A DNA stretch of 64,000 bases from WHSP01 sp040905505. GTDB taxonomy: Bacteria; Gemmatimonadota; Gemmatimonadetes; Longimicrobiales; Longimicrobiaceae. Below the pieces are notes generated by a model. It had not been told where the DNA came from. It searched no databases and saw only the letters and a list, made by a program, of their open reading frames with translations. The stretch is taken from assembly GCA_040905505.1 (NCBI GenBank), contig JBBDRL010000103.1:1-64000 (forward strand), given 5' to 3'. Of this stretch, positions 28,457 to 36,273 are shown in pieces (the stretch's first letter is position 1; every line of letters starts with the position of its first letter). Position numbers and translations under genes: made by a program.

Positions 28457-28621
28457 CTACCAGCTTCCCGGTACGTCCACGTAGTGCGGGATCCCCGGAT
28501 TCAGCGGGTACACCGTCCGCAGGTAAATCTGCTTGCGAGCGCCGGCTTCGGCCTGCTCCTCGGAGTCGTTGGCCGGCTCCCGCCCACCCTCCCGCCTGTG
28601 TCCCTCGCTACTCGACTCCAT
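28457..28621 (-). CDS. Small hypothetical protein
   Basis: 54 residues from ATG 28621, which has GGAAGGG upstream. The charged N-terminus (SSSEGHRREGGREPANDSEE) leads to KQIYLRTVYPLNPGIPHYVDV. No family recognised. Support is the ribosome site and the convergent placement after the previous gene; it could be spurious. Confidence 0.35.
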   Translation of the reverse strand: MESSSEGHRREGGREPANDSEEQAEAGARKQIYLRTVYPLNPGIPHYVDVPGSW

Positions 28622-28875
28622 TGTGGACCCTTCCGCCTGGACCAGGGCGCGGCGCCTGATCGAGAGTGACCGGATTCTGTTGTCAGGGGAAACTGTCGGA
28701 AGAGTACAGGTGCGTCTGCCGCGCGTCAAGAGGATCGTAGCGGGTGAGGCGAACGCGTGCGGGGCTGTCGCGTCGGGCGTTCGGCCGCCCGACCTCCCGG
28801 CGGGACTGACGCGGGCTGGCCTCCTCTGATAAATTCAACAGGGCTTTGCCAGAGCTGAACTCGCGGGGACCGAGG

Positions 28876-31251
28876 ATGTCCAGAACTGAAATTCGGGAAC
28901 CGGCGGATACCGGTCGAGCGATTCTCGACACGTGCATCTTGCCCGTGGAGGGTCTCGACTGCGCGAGCTGCGCGTCGAGCGTGAGGCGTGCGCTTACCTC
29001 TGTGAGCGGTGTGGAGGATGTGCAGACGGACGTCGTCAACGAGCGGGTGACCGTCAGTTTCGAACCTCGGCGTGTTGGCGAGGAGGCGCTGAAGGATGCC
29101 GTTCGGGCTGCTGGATACCGCGTGCGAGAGGACCGGCCTGCGGAAACCACGACTTTCCGGGTGGACGGACTGTGCTGCGCGACCGAAGCGCGTCAGATCG
29201 AGGATCGGCTCGGCGGCCGCGCGGATGTGACGCGGCTGCACTTCGACTACGTCGGAAAGCGCATGACGGTCGAGGGTCAGATCCCTCCGGAGCACGTGCG
29301 GCGGGTTGTCACGCAGCTCGGTATGAGCGCTCGTCGCGTTGGCGGCGAGGTGCAGCAGGAGGAATCGTCGGGGCGACGGATGCGGCTGCTGCTGGTGACG
29401 CTTGCGGGCATTCTGTGGCTGGCGGCACTGCTCTCGGAGTACGTCCTCGGGGCTGACGAGTTGGTCGCAGTGTTCGCGATCGCCGCCCTGGCGACTGGCG
29501 GGCGGTACATCGTACCACGCGGGATCCGAACTGCGCGCAATCGTGCGCTGGACATGAATTTCCTGATGTCCATCGCCGCGGTGGGCGCTCTCCTGATCGG
29601 CGAGTACCTGGAGGGTGCTTCGGCGATGTTCCTCTTTGCCTTGGCGCAGATGCTGGAAGCCCGGTCGATGGATCGGGCGCGCAACGCGATCCGCGGGCTG
29701 ATGGATCTTTCGCCGGCCACCGCCTCGGTCCTCCGGCGCGGGGTGGAGGTCCGGGTGGCCGCTGCCGAGGTGCGCGTGGGCGAGACCGTGGTGGTGCGGC
29801 CGGGCGAGAAGATTCCGGTGGACGGCGCCGTCTCCAGTGGCCGCTCGTCCGTGAACCAGGCGCCGATCACCGGTGAGTCCGTGCCAGTGGAGAAGGAGCC
29901 GGGGGGCGAGGTGTTCGCGGGTACGCTCAACGGTGAAGGTGTTCTCGAAGTGCGGTCCGGTCGGCCGGCCGAGGACACGACCCTCGCCCGCATCATCCAC
30001 TCGGTGGAGGAGGCGCAGGCCAATCGCGCGCCCAGCCAGACCTTTGTCGACCGCTTCGCACGGATCTATACGCCGGCGGTCGTGATCGCCGCTGCGGCCA
30101 CGGCGCTGTTGCCGCCCCTGCTCGGCCTCGGCGCGTGGGACGTCTGGATTTATCGCTCCCTGGTGCTTCTGGTCGTCGCCTGCCCCTGTGCCCTGGTGAT
30201 CTCCACACCGGTGACGATCGTTTCCGCGCTGGCGGGCGCCGCCCGGCGCGGCATCCTGATCAAGGGCGGGCTGCACCTCGAGAACGCAGGCAGGGCGAAT
30301 GTCGTAGCGCTCGACAAGACCGGTACGCTCACGCGCGGCGAACCGAGCGTCGTGGACGTGAGGCCATTCGACGGGAGCAGTCCGGAAGCGCTACTCGCGT
30401 CCGCGACCGCGGCAGAGACGAGGAGCGAGCACCCACTCGCGCGAGCGATACTCCGACACGCCGCACATCTTCATATCGAGCCGCTGGCATCGACCAACGC
30501 CACGGCCATCGCAGGCAAGGGCATGCGAGCCGAGGTGGATGGAAGGGTGGTACATGTAGGAACGGAGCGCCTGTTCCGCGAGCTCGGCGTTCCGGCCGCG
30601 GAGCTACGTGGGGCTGTGGGCGCATTGACTGACGACGGGCGGACGGTGGTGCTCGTCGGCAGCGCGCCGCGGGAGGATGGCCCGGTGTCGCTACAGGGGA
30701 TGATCACGATCGCAGATCGCGTCCGACCTCGCGCCGCGGATGCGTTGAAGGCACTCCACGATGCCGGGATCAAGCGAATCGTCATGCTGACCGGGGATAA
30801 TCCCGGGACGGCGCGCGCCGTCGCCGAGTCCCTTCCGGGGATCGACGAATACCGTGCGGAACTGCTCCCGCACGACAAGGTTCATGTGGTGCGGGAGCTT
30901 CGCGAACGCCATGGACGGGTGGCGTTCGTCGGTGATGGGATCAATGACGCCCCGGCGCTTGCCGCGGCCGACGTAGGCATCGCAATGGGCTCGGCGGGAA
31001 CGGACATCGCCCTCGAGACGGCGGACATCGCGTTGATGGCGGACGACCTGGAGAAGTTGGCGCTCACCATCCGGATCGCCAGGAAATCGGAAGGCATCAT
31101 CCGGTTCAACATCGGCCTCGCTCTTCTCACGAAGGCTGCGTTCGTCGCCCTGGCCGTCGGCGGATGGGCAACACTCTGGATGGCGGTCGTCGCCGATATG
31201 GGGACGAGCCTGCTCGTCATCATGAATGGAATGCGGGCGATGAAGCCTTGA
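28876..31251 (+). CDS. Heavy-metal P-type ATPase, Zn/Cd/Pb type
   Basis: 791 residues. Two N-terminal HMA domains are present: one with GLDCASCASSV, one degenerate with GLCCATEARQIE in place of CxxC. Eight-helix P1B core: CPC in VACPCALVI (about 436-438), phosphorylation site DKTGT (D about 480), TGDNPGTARAV, and GDGINDAPALAAADVG. The last helix has VADMGTSLLVIMNG with the aspartate (about 774) that marks P1B-2 Zn/Cd/Pb pumps. It exports metal from the cytosol. ATG 28876 with CGAGG adjacent is preferred over TTG 28846. It overlaps the SLOG gene tail by 32 bases, end to end. Confidence 0.95.
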   Translation: MSRTEIREPADTGRAILDTCILPVEGLDCASCASSVRRALTSVSGVEDVQTDVVNERVTVSFEPRRVGEEALKDAVRAAGYRVREDRPAETTTFRVDGLCCATEARQIEDRLGGRADVTRLHFDYVGKRMTVEGQIPPEHVRRVVTQLGMSARRVGGEVQQEESSGRRMRLLLVTLAGILWLAALLSEYVLGADELVAVFAIAALATGGRYIVPRGIRTARNRALDMNFLMSIAAVGALLIGEYLEGASAMFLFALAQMLEARSMDRARNAIRGLMDLSPATASVLRRGVEVRVAAAEVRVGETVVVRPGEKIPVDGAVSSGRSSVNQAPITGESVPVEKEPGGEVFAGTLNGEGVLEVRSGRPAEDTTLARIIHSVEEAQANRAPSQTFVDRFARIYTPAVVIAAAATALLPPLLGLGAWDVWIYRSLVLLVVACPCALVISTPVTIVSALAGAARRGILIKGGLHLENAGRANVVALDKTGTLTRGEPSVVDVRPFDGSSPEALLASATAAETRSEHPLARAILRHAAHLHIEPLASTNATAIAGKGMRAEVDGRVVHVGTERLFRELGVPAAELRGAVGALTDDGRTVVLVGSAPREDGPVSLQGMITIADRVRPRAADALKALHDAGIKRIVMLTGDNPGTARAVAESLPGIDEYRAELLPHDKVHVVRELRERHGRVAFVGDGINDAPALAAADVGIAMGSAGTDIALETADIALMADDLEKLALTIRIARKSEGIIRFNIGLALLTKAAFVALAVGGWATLWMAVVADMGTSLLVIMNGMRAMKP

Positions 31252-31861
31252 CGGCCGCGGGTTCGGCTCCCAGAAGCACGAGGTCGCGATTGCAGGGGTG
31301 ATCGAAGCAGTAGACCGGCTTGTGCTGGCGCACGGCCGCGGTGGCGAGCGCGAACGTCCGGCTGCCCGGATACGCGTGTAGCACCCAGACGGTGCTTGCC
31401 AGCTCCAGCACCAGCCGATTTCGCGCAGCGGCCGTGGCTGCGGTTGGGCGGCGATGACCTGCTCCAACCCGGGATGCGATCAGTAGCCGTCCGGCCTGAA
31501 GTGGCCGTCGCCACGTCCTCGGAATGCGCATCCCCTCCAGCCCTCGCGCCGGACATATCACGATTGTCGCGTCCCCGGCCAGCAGGATTCGCAGGATCTC
31601 CCGCTCGACCGCCGTCTGAAATCCGGCGACCACCGCCGAGGCGGTCTGCCGAAGCGTGCGGGCGAGGTCGAAGCTCGGAAGGATCAGCTCCGCCGGCAGC
31701 ATCCTCGCCCCGATTATGCCCAGAAGAGATGCCTCGAGGATCTCGGATCGCCCGATCGTCGTCAAGCCGCCCTGACCGTCGAGAGTTTCGTGTGGCCCGG
31801 TACCGGCGGATCTCGGCATCCGGGGCGGCTGACAGGATCGCAGGATGAGATCGTCGCGCAT
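31220..31861 (-). CDS. SLOG-fold (DprA/LOG-like) protein
   Basis: 213 residues. The middle shows a Rossmann-like SLOG signature (ILLAGDATIVICPARGLEGMRI; then LLIASRVGAGHRRPTAATAAARNRLVLELASTVWVLHAYPGSRTFALATAAVRQHKPVYCFDHPCNRDLVLLG). In this fold a nucleotide or nucleic acid ligand binds near GxGxxRRPT. It is not DprA itself because the GAA/DxxAH core is missing. The gene starts at the base after the stop of the methyltransferase-like gene (TGA-ATG), so the two are made together. Role unknown. Confidence 0.75.
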   Translation of the reverse strand: MRDDLILRSCQPPRMPRSAGTGPHETLDGQGGLTTIGRSEILEASLLGIIGARMLPAELILPSFDLARTLRQTASAVVAGFQTAVEREILRILLAGDATIVICPARGLEGMRIPRTWRRPLQAGRLLIASRVGAGHRRPTAATAAARNRLVLELASTVWVLHAYPGSRTFALATAAVRQHKPVYCFDHPCNRDLVLLGAEPAAVKASSPAFHS

Positions 31862-33151
31862 TCACCGGTCCCAGCGGACGATCCGGAAGGGCGGCTGACA
31901 CCGCATGCGCAGGAACTCCAATCGGATCCGCTCGGTCGAGGCGGCGTCGGCCAGCCACGTCTTCCCTTTCATGCGGCTCGAAAGCGCCCTGCGACGGCGC
32001 TCGAGCTGGACGCCGGCGCGATGGAGGTCGTCGTCCGCTCCGTTCTGGTAGCTTCGCCGCTCGCGGAGGAGCTCCAGGGCGCGGGCGAGCAGCACGGCCT
32101 CTTCTGCAATGCTTCCCGCCGCGATCGTGCGATTCCGGCTTGCGGCAGTCAGACCCCGGGGTCCACAGCCGTCCTGCAACCGCGCCGCCGTGGCCCCCTC
32201 CCACAGAGGTCCCGCGTCGAAGCACCGGATGTTGGCGTCGAGAAATCGCATCCGATCATCCGCGGAACCGCCGTATGCCAGTAGCCGCTCCCGGCAACGC
32301 CGAACTGCACAGGCCGTGGGATCCGCGCCGTAGAGGTTCTCTCGGACGATCCAGCGCCGGACGAGCGCTACCGGCCGCTCGGCGCCGGCGGGGTCATCGA
32401 GCCGCCGGATGATCGTCTTGAAATCTCGCAGATATTCAGGTCTGCGTCGGTCCCGGGAGCCGAGGTCGTCCACTACCCACGAGCGCATCCGGTCGAGGCA
32501 TCCGAGATAGATCGGCTCGAGGACGTGGGCGGCGGCCAGTAGCCAGTCACCCGTACCGCAGACCAGATCCAGCGCCGTGAAGCCCGTCAGCGATCGCCAG
32601 ATTGCCCGCAGGACGGCAGGCGACTCCGCGTCCTCGAGGCCCTCGCGGAGCTCCCCGGCGGCGCATTCCTCTGGAGCGATTGCTCCAGTCGCCGTACGCC
32701 ACAGCTCGGCCCGGATGCGGTCGCCGAGCAGGTGATCACTGAAGCTTCTCCCGGCATCTCCCCTCGGCGCGGACGGCTCCGGCGCCAGGTCTCTGAGCAG
32801 CGCCGCCTCGCCCGACGGCGTCCGGTGCTCCAGATATCGGCCGTGTTGCGCGGGCGAACCACGCCAGGTCCATACGTACGCGGAACGGGCCGTGTCCGTG
32901 AAGATCACCAGCGCTTCGCGCCCATGGCTCTGCTCGACTCCCCGACGCAAACACCGGCGTTCGGCCTGCCTCGGTAGGTCCCCGCCCGGCGCGGCCTCAT
33001 AAAGGAAGATCTTCCTTCCCCGTAGCAGCGGCCGGGCGGCTTCGGGAAGCCCCAACAAAACCTCCGTGTTCGACAGCGCCGGGTCCGCATCATCGAGCGG
33101 CAGGACGCGGACGAGCAAGGAAGTCGCGGTGGCGGGAGAGGCCGTCTGCAT
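31862..33151 (-). CDS. Eco57I-like N6-methyltransferase relative lacking the catalytic NPPY part
   Basis: 429 residues. The N-terminus (EALVIFTDTARSAYVWTWRG and HLLGDRIRAELWR) resembles the front of Eco57I-type restriction-methylases; then FTALDLVCGTGDWLLAAAHVLEPIYLGCL is a variant of the SAM motif DPTCGSGAFLFAA. LYGADPTACAVRRCRERLL and MRFLDANIRCFDAG match the following strands. The protein ends at LRMRCQPPFRIVRWDR, the segment that in active enzymes just precedes NPPY. It therefore probably binds SAM or DNA without methylating it. Coupled to the SLOG gene. The start has no clear ribosome site. Confidence 0.7.
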   Translation of the reverse strand: MQTASPATATSLLVRVLPLDDADPALSNTEVLLGLPEAARPLLRGRKIFLYEAAPGGDLPRQAERRCLRRGVEQSHGREALVIFTDTARSAYVWTWRGSPAQHGRYLEHRTPSGEAALLRDLAPEPSAPRGDAGRSFSDHLLGDRIRAELWRTATGAIAPEECAAGELREGLEDAESPAVLRAIWRSLTGFTALDLVCGTGDWLLAAAHVLEPIYLGCLDRMRSWVVDDLGSRDRRRPEYLRDFKTIIRRLDDPAGAERPVALVRRWIVRENLYGADPTACAVRRCRERLLAYGGSADDRMRFLDANIRCFDAGPLWEGATAARLQDGCGPRGLTAASRNRTIAAGSIAEEAVLLARALELLRERRSYQNGADDDLHRAGVQLERRRRALSSRMKGKTWLADAASTERIRLEFLRMRCQPPFRIVRWDR

Positions 33152-33280
33152 CTGAAAGGGGGGCGCTGAGACAGATGACCGCGTTGGCGTGGGTCATGGA
33201 TGGTTCGCCGCACGGCCCCTGACAAGCGGCAGAATTGGCGCTGGGGTCATGGGAGGCGGTAGTCGACTGTCGCCTGTCGA

Positions 33281-34147
33281 CTACTCCCGCGCGTGAAGCC
33301 GCAGCAGTCCTTCCTGTGCGACGGATGCGACGAGCTGTCCGGCGCTCGTAAAGATGCTGCCTCTCGTGAAGCCTCGGGCGCCGCCCGCGGTAGGGCTCTC
33401 CTGCACGTAGAGCAGCCAGTCGTCGGCGCGGAAGGGTCGATGGAACCAGATGGAATGATCGAGCGATGCCGCTTGAAGCCGCGGCGTCTGGAGGGAAATG
33501 CCGTGCGGCAAGAGCGCACTGGCGAGCAGGCCGTAGTCCGATGCGTAGGCCAGGACCGCCTGATGGATAAGCTGCTCCGCGTCGATCTCGCCGACGGCGC
33601 GCAGCCAGGTGTGCTTCAGGGGCGGGCGTCTCTCGGGATCGAATGGGTCGACGGGAGCGACCGACCGGAAGTCGATCGGCCGATCCTGCGTGTATACCGA
33701 GCGGAGCCTTTCCGGGATGCGATCGGCCATCTGCCGGATCAGGTCGAGCTCGCTGGGAAGGTCGTCCGGAGACGGGACATCGGGCATGTCGAGCTGGTGC
33801 TCGATGCCCTCTTCGGCGACCTGGAAGGAGACGGAGAGATTGAAGATCGCGCGGCCGTGCTGGATTGCGGTCACGCGGCGGGTCGTGAAGCTGCGGCCGT
33901 CGCGGAGACGATCGACGAAGTACACGATCGGGGCGGCCATGTCGCCGGGCAGGATGAAGTATCCGTGGAGCGAGTGGGCTTCCCGCTCCTCGTCCACCGT
34001 GCGCCGCGCCGCCACCAGCGCCTGAGCGAGCACCTGGCCACCGAACACCCTTCCTGAGCCGATATCGCGGTTCAGCCCCCGATAGATGTTCATTTCGAGC
34101 GGTTCGAGGTCGAGCAGGTCGAGCAGCTTGTCGAGGATCTCGCTCAC
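33281..34147 (-). CDS. tesB: Acyl-CoA thioesterase II
   Basis: 288 residues from GTG 34147, which has GGAG six bases ahead; the usual TesB length is about 286. It has two hot-dog folds: NRDIGSGRVFGGQVLAQALVAA, HSLHGYFILPGD, DGRSFTTRRVTAIQ in the first, and LAYASDYGLLASALLPHG, SLDHSIWFHRPFRADDWLLY with the catalytic aspartate in SLDHS in the second. It hydrolyses acyl-CoA to free acid and CoA in the cytosol. Confidence 0.94.
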   Translation of the reverse strand: MSEILDKLLDLLDLEPLEMNIYRGLNRDIGSGRVFGGQVLAQALVAARRTVDEEREAHSLHGYFILPGDMAAPIVYFVDRLRDGRSFTTRRVTAIQHGRAIFNLSVSFQVAEEGIEHQLDMPDVPSPDDLPSELDLIRQMADRIPERLRSVYTQDRPIDFRSVAPVDPFDPERRPPLKHTWLRAVGEIDAEQLIHQAVLAYASDYGLLASALLPHGISLQTPRLQAASLDHSIWFHRPFRADDWLLYVQESPTAGGARGFTRGSIFTSAGQLVASVAQEGLLRLHARE

Positions 34148-34279
34148 GGGGGCTCCGTTCGGGTTCGATGCGGCTCCGGGCCGCAAAGATGCGGGTACCG
34201 ACTTTGCAATGCAATCGCCCGTACACCGGCCGTTCGCGCGCACCGATCAGCCGAGCCCCCAGCATCGACGGGAGACCCC

Positions 34280-34447
34280 ATGGCGGACATCAATGTGGAG
34301 CGAAAGGGACCGAGCGTGTGGCCGTGGATCCTCGGGCTCATCGTTCTCGCGCTGCTCGTCTGGGCTTTCATCGAGATGTTCGATGCCGAGCCGGCAACGC
34401 CGCCGCCTCCCCCCGCCGCCGTGGACACGTCCGCCATACCGTCCTGA
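34280..34447 (+). CDS. Small single-helix membrane protein
   Basis: 55 residues, GGGAG ahead of the ATG. A short charged start (ADINVERKGPSVW) leads to one hydrophobic helix (WILGLIVLALLVWAFIEM) and a proline/alanine-rich outer tail (EPATPPPPPAAVDTS). No family. Good ribosome site and hydrophobic pattern make it likely real. Confidence 0.6.
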   Translation: MADINVERKGPSVWPWILGLIVLALLVWAFIEMFDAEPATPPPPPAAVDTSAIPS

Positions 34448-34512
34448 CCCCGCTTGGCCGGGCGTCGGCTCTTCTCGAGGACGCAGAGGGTCTGCGCGAT
34501 ATCACGAGGAGC

Positions 34513-34542
34513 TTGACACGACGGCTCCGTGGGCATTAGGAT
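34513..34542 (+). promoter_or_regulatory. Promoter of the metY-metX leader
   Basis: TTGACA (34513-34518) and TAGGAT (34537-34542) with an 18-base spacer. The predicted start at about 34549 falls right at the 5' side of the SAM-II aptamer. Confidence 0.75.
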
Positions 34543-34558
34543 TTTTGCGTGCTTCGGC

Positions 34559-34612
34559 ACCGCGGCGATTTGTGGCGATTGCATCCGCGTCATCAACTGC
34601 TAAAACCGCTCC
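34559..34612 (+). ncRNA. SAM-II riboswitch
   Basis: CGCGG (34561-34565) pairs with CCGCG (34585-34589) as P1. Between and after them lie the conserved GATTT, ATTGCA, and ACTGCTAAAACCGC segments of the SAM-II pseudoknot. The piece order and spacing match the metX/metA-type SAM-II aptamer. It precedes metY and metX, the SAM-biosynthesis route, as expected. SAM binding should reduce expression. Confidence 0.85.
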
Positions 34613-34650
34613 GGGGGTTCCGGGCGCGCCACGTCGCCCGGAACCCCCTT
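34613..34650 (+). terminator. Perfect 14-bp hairpin behind the SAM-II aptamer
   Basis: GGGGGTTCCGGGCG (34613-34626) and CGCCCGGAACCCCC (34635-34648) pair fully across an eight-base loop. A TTGTCGTTT tail follows. It lies one base past the aptamer, so it may be the transcriptional output of the riboswitch. Confidence 0.75.
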
Positions 34651-34664
34651 GTCGTTTCGACGAC

Positions 34665-34775
34665 GAGGCTGGTTTAGTTCGATGGCTCGAGACCGCAATG
34701 CCCGCCGTACCTGGAGCGCTGAGTTTCCCCCGGGAAGCTGGTCGGGCAGACGGGATCGAGGTGCAAGAAAGCCTC
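34665..34775 (+). ncRNA. Uncharacterised multi-helix leader RNA ahead of metY
   Basis: Four nested stems can be drawn by eye: GAGGCT/AGCCTC (34665-34670 with 34770-34775), CTCGA/TCGAG (34686-34690 with 34756-34760), TGCCCG/CGGGCA (34699-34704 with 34743-34748) and AGTTTCC/GGAAGCT (34722-34728 with 34733-34739, one G-T pair). Large internal loops lie between them. It does not match SAM-I, SAM-IV, SAH, cobalamin or THF patterns I know. A terminator follows. Confidence 0.5.
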
Positions 34776-34802
34776 TGATCACTCCGAGATCTCTCGGTTG
34801 CC

Positions 34803-34836
34803 GCCCGGCCCTCTCGATGAACGGCCGGGCATTTTT
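34803..34836 (+). terminator. Terminator just upstream of metY
   Basis: GCCCGGCC (34803-34810) pairs with GGCCGGGC (34823-34830), followed by ATTTTTG. It is only 25 bases from the metY ATG, so it is more likely an attenuator within the leader than an end-of-gene terminator. CCGAG/CTCGG just upstream may compete or help fold. Confidence 0.8.
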
Positions 34837-34861
34837 GTGCACCTAACTTTCTGGAGAACGA

Positions 34862-36175
34862 ATGAGCGAGACAGGGGAGCCGGAGCGAAAGTACGGACTG
34901 GCGACGCGAGCGGTCCACGCAGGTCAGGAGCAGGCCGACCCGGCGACGAACGCGCGCGCCGTGCCGATCTACGCGACCACGAGCTACGTGTTCGATAATC
35001 CGGAGCACGCCGCGGCCCTCTTCGGGCTACGGGAGTTCGGGAACATCTACACGCGCATCATGAACCCCACGACGGACGCGTTCGAGAAACGCATTGCCGA
35101 TCTCGAGGGGGGCGTCGCGGCGGTCGGAGTGGCGAGCGGACAGGCGGCGCAGCTGCTCGCGCTGCTCAATCTGGCGGAATCGGGCGACTCGATCGTGGCT
35201 TCGCGGGCGCTCTACGGCGGTACCTTCGCCCAGCTCAAGCACACGTTCAAGCGGCTGGGAATCACGACCCGCTTCGTGGATGGGCGCGATCCACAGGCCT
35301 TTTCGGCTGCGATCGACGACACCACTCGTGCCGTCTTCCTGGAGACCATCGGCAACCCGAAGCTGGAGGTCGCCGACCTCCGCGCCATCTGTGACGCCGC
35401 GCACGCCGAGGGGGTCCCGGTCGTGGTCGACAACACATTCGCGACGCCCTTCCTCTGCCGCCCGCTCGAGCACGGTGCGGACGTCGTCCTGCATTCGGCG
35501 ACGAAGTGGATTGGTGGGCACGGCACGTCGATCGGCGGCGTGGTCATCGACGGCGGGACCTTCGATTGGGCGAACGCCGAGCGATTCCGGAGCTTCTACG
35601 TCGATCCGGAGCCGGCATACCACGGACTGTCCTTCGCGCCGACCTTCGGCAACATCGCGTATGCGATCCGGTTGCGGGTCGTGCTCCTCCGCGACCTGGG
35701 CCCGGCGCTTTCTCCATTCAACTCGTTCCTGTTTCTGCAGGGACTCGAGACGCTCAATCTCCGTATTCACCGGCACAGCGAGAACGCGTTGGCGGTCGCA
35801 CGGTTCCTGGAAGAACATCCGTCCGTACGGTGGGTCAGCTACCCCGGACTGGAGTCGCACCCGACGCACGAGCAGGCCAAGCGGTACCTCTCGGGCGGGT
35901 TCGGCGGGGTCCTGACGTTCGGCGTAGATGGCGGAGAGGCCGCCGCGAAGCGCGTGATCGAGGAATCGGAGCTCTTTTCGCTGGTGGCGAACGTGGGTGA
36001 CGCCAAGAGCCTGATCATCCACCCGGCGAGCACGACGCACGAGCAGCTCGCGGCGGACGAGCGGGAGGAGGCGGGGGCGACCCCGGATCTCATCCGGCTG
36101 TCGGTCGGGATCGAAGACCCGGCAGACCTTATCGACGATCTGGATCGTGCACTGCGCGCCGCAACCGGCCGTTGA
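34862..36175 (+). CDS. metY: O-acetylhomoserine sulfhydrylase (MetY)
   Basis: 437 residues of the Cys/Met metabolism PLP family. Seen are TRAVHAGQEQADPATNARAVPIY, the PLP phosphate contact region SGQAAQLLALL, DNTFATPFLCRPLEHGADVV and the PLP lysine in HSATKWIGGHGTSIGG. The 430-residue length and internal insert favour MetY over MetB/MetZ. It makes homocysteine directly from O-acetylhomoserine and sulfide. GGAG lies ahead of the ATG. metX follows after 98 bases; a SAM-II riboswitch and other leader RNA control both. Confidence 0.95.
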   Translation: MSETGEPERKYGLATRAVHAGQEQADPATNARAVPIYATTSYVFDNPEHAAALFGLREFGNIYTRIMNPTTDAFEKRIADLEGGVAAVGVASGQAAQLLALLNLAESGDSIVASRALYGGTFAQLKHTFKRLGITTRFVDGRDPQAFSAAIDDTTRAVFLETIGNPKLEVADLRAICDAAHAEGVPVVVDNTFATPFLCRPLEHGADVVLHSATKWIGGHGTSIGGVVIDGGTFDWANAERFRSFYVDPEPAYHGLSFAPTFGNIAYAIRLRVVLLRDLGPALSPFNSFLFLQGLETLNLRIHRHSENALAVARFLEEHPSVRWVSYPGLESHPTHEQAKRYLSGGFGGVLTFGVDGGEAAAKRVIEESELFSLVANVGDAKSLIIHPASTTHEQLAADEREEAGATPDLIRLSVGIEDPADLIDDLDRALRAATGR

Positions 36176-36273
36176 CGCATGCCGCCCCGGCTGCGACGGA
36201 GGTCTTCGGCGGCCGGGGCGAACCGGGCGGGCGTGCCGCAACGGCCGCTCGCGCAACAGCTCTGTGAGGTGAT

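Noticed and set aside
28726..30276. 516-residue minus-strand frame over the P-type ATPase gene
   Set aside because: Histidine- and arginine-rich shadow of the ATPase; no ribosome site or domain.
34130..34180. GGTTCGATGC stretch resembling a tRNA T-arm
   Set aside because: No acceptor or anticodon arms can be drawn; it is inside the tesB start region.
34649..34846. 65-residue frame in the metY leader
   Set aside because: It runs through the nested stems and terminator, has no ribosome site, and ends just before metY.
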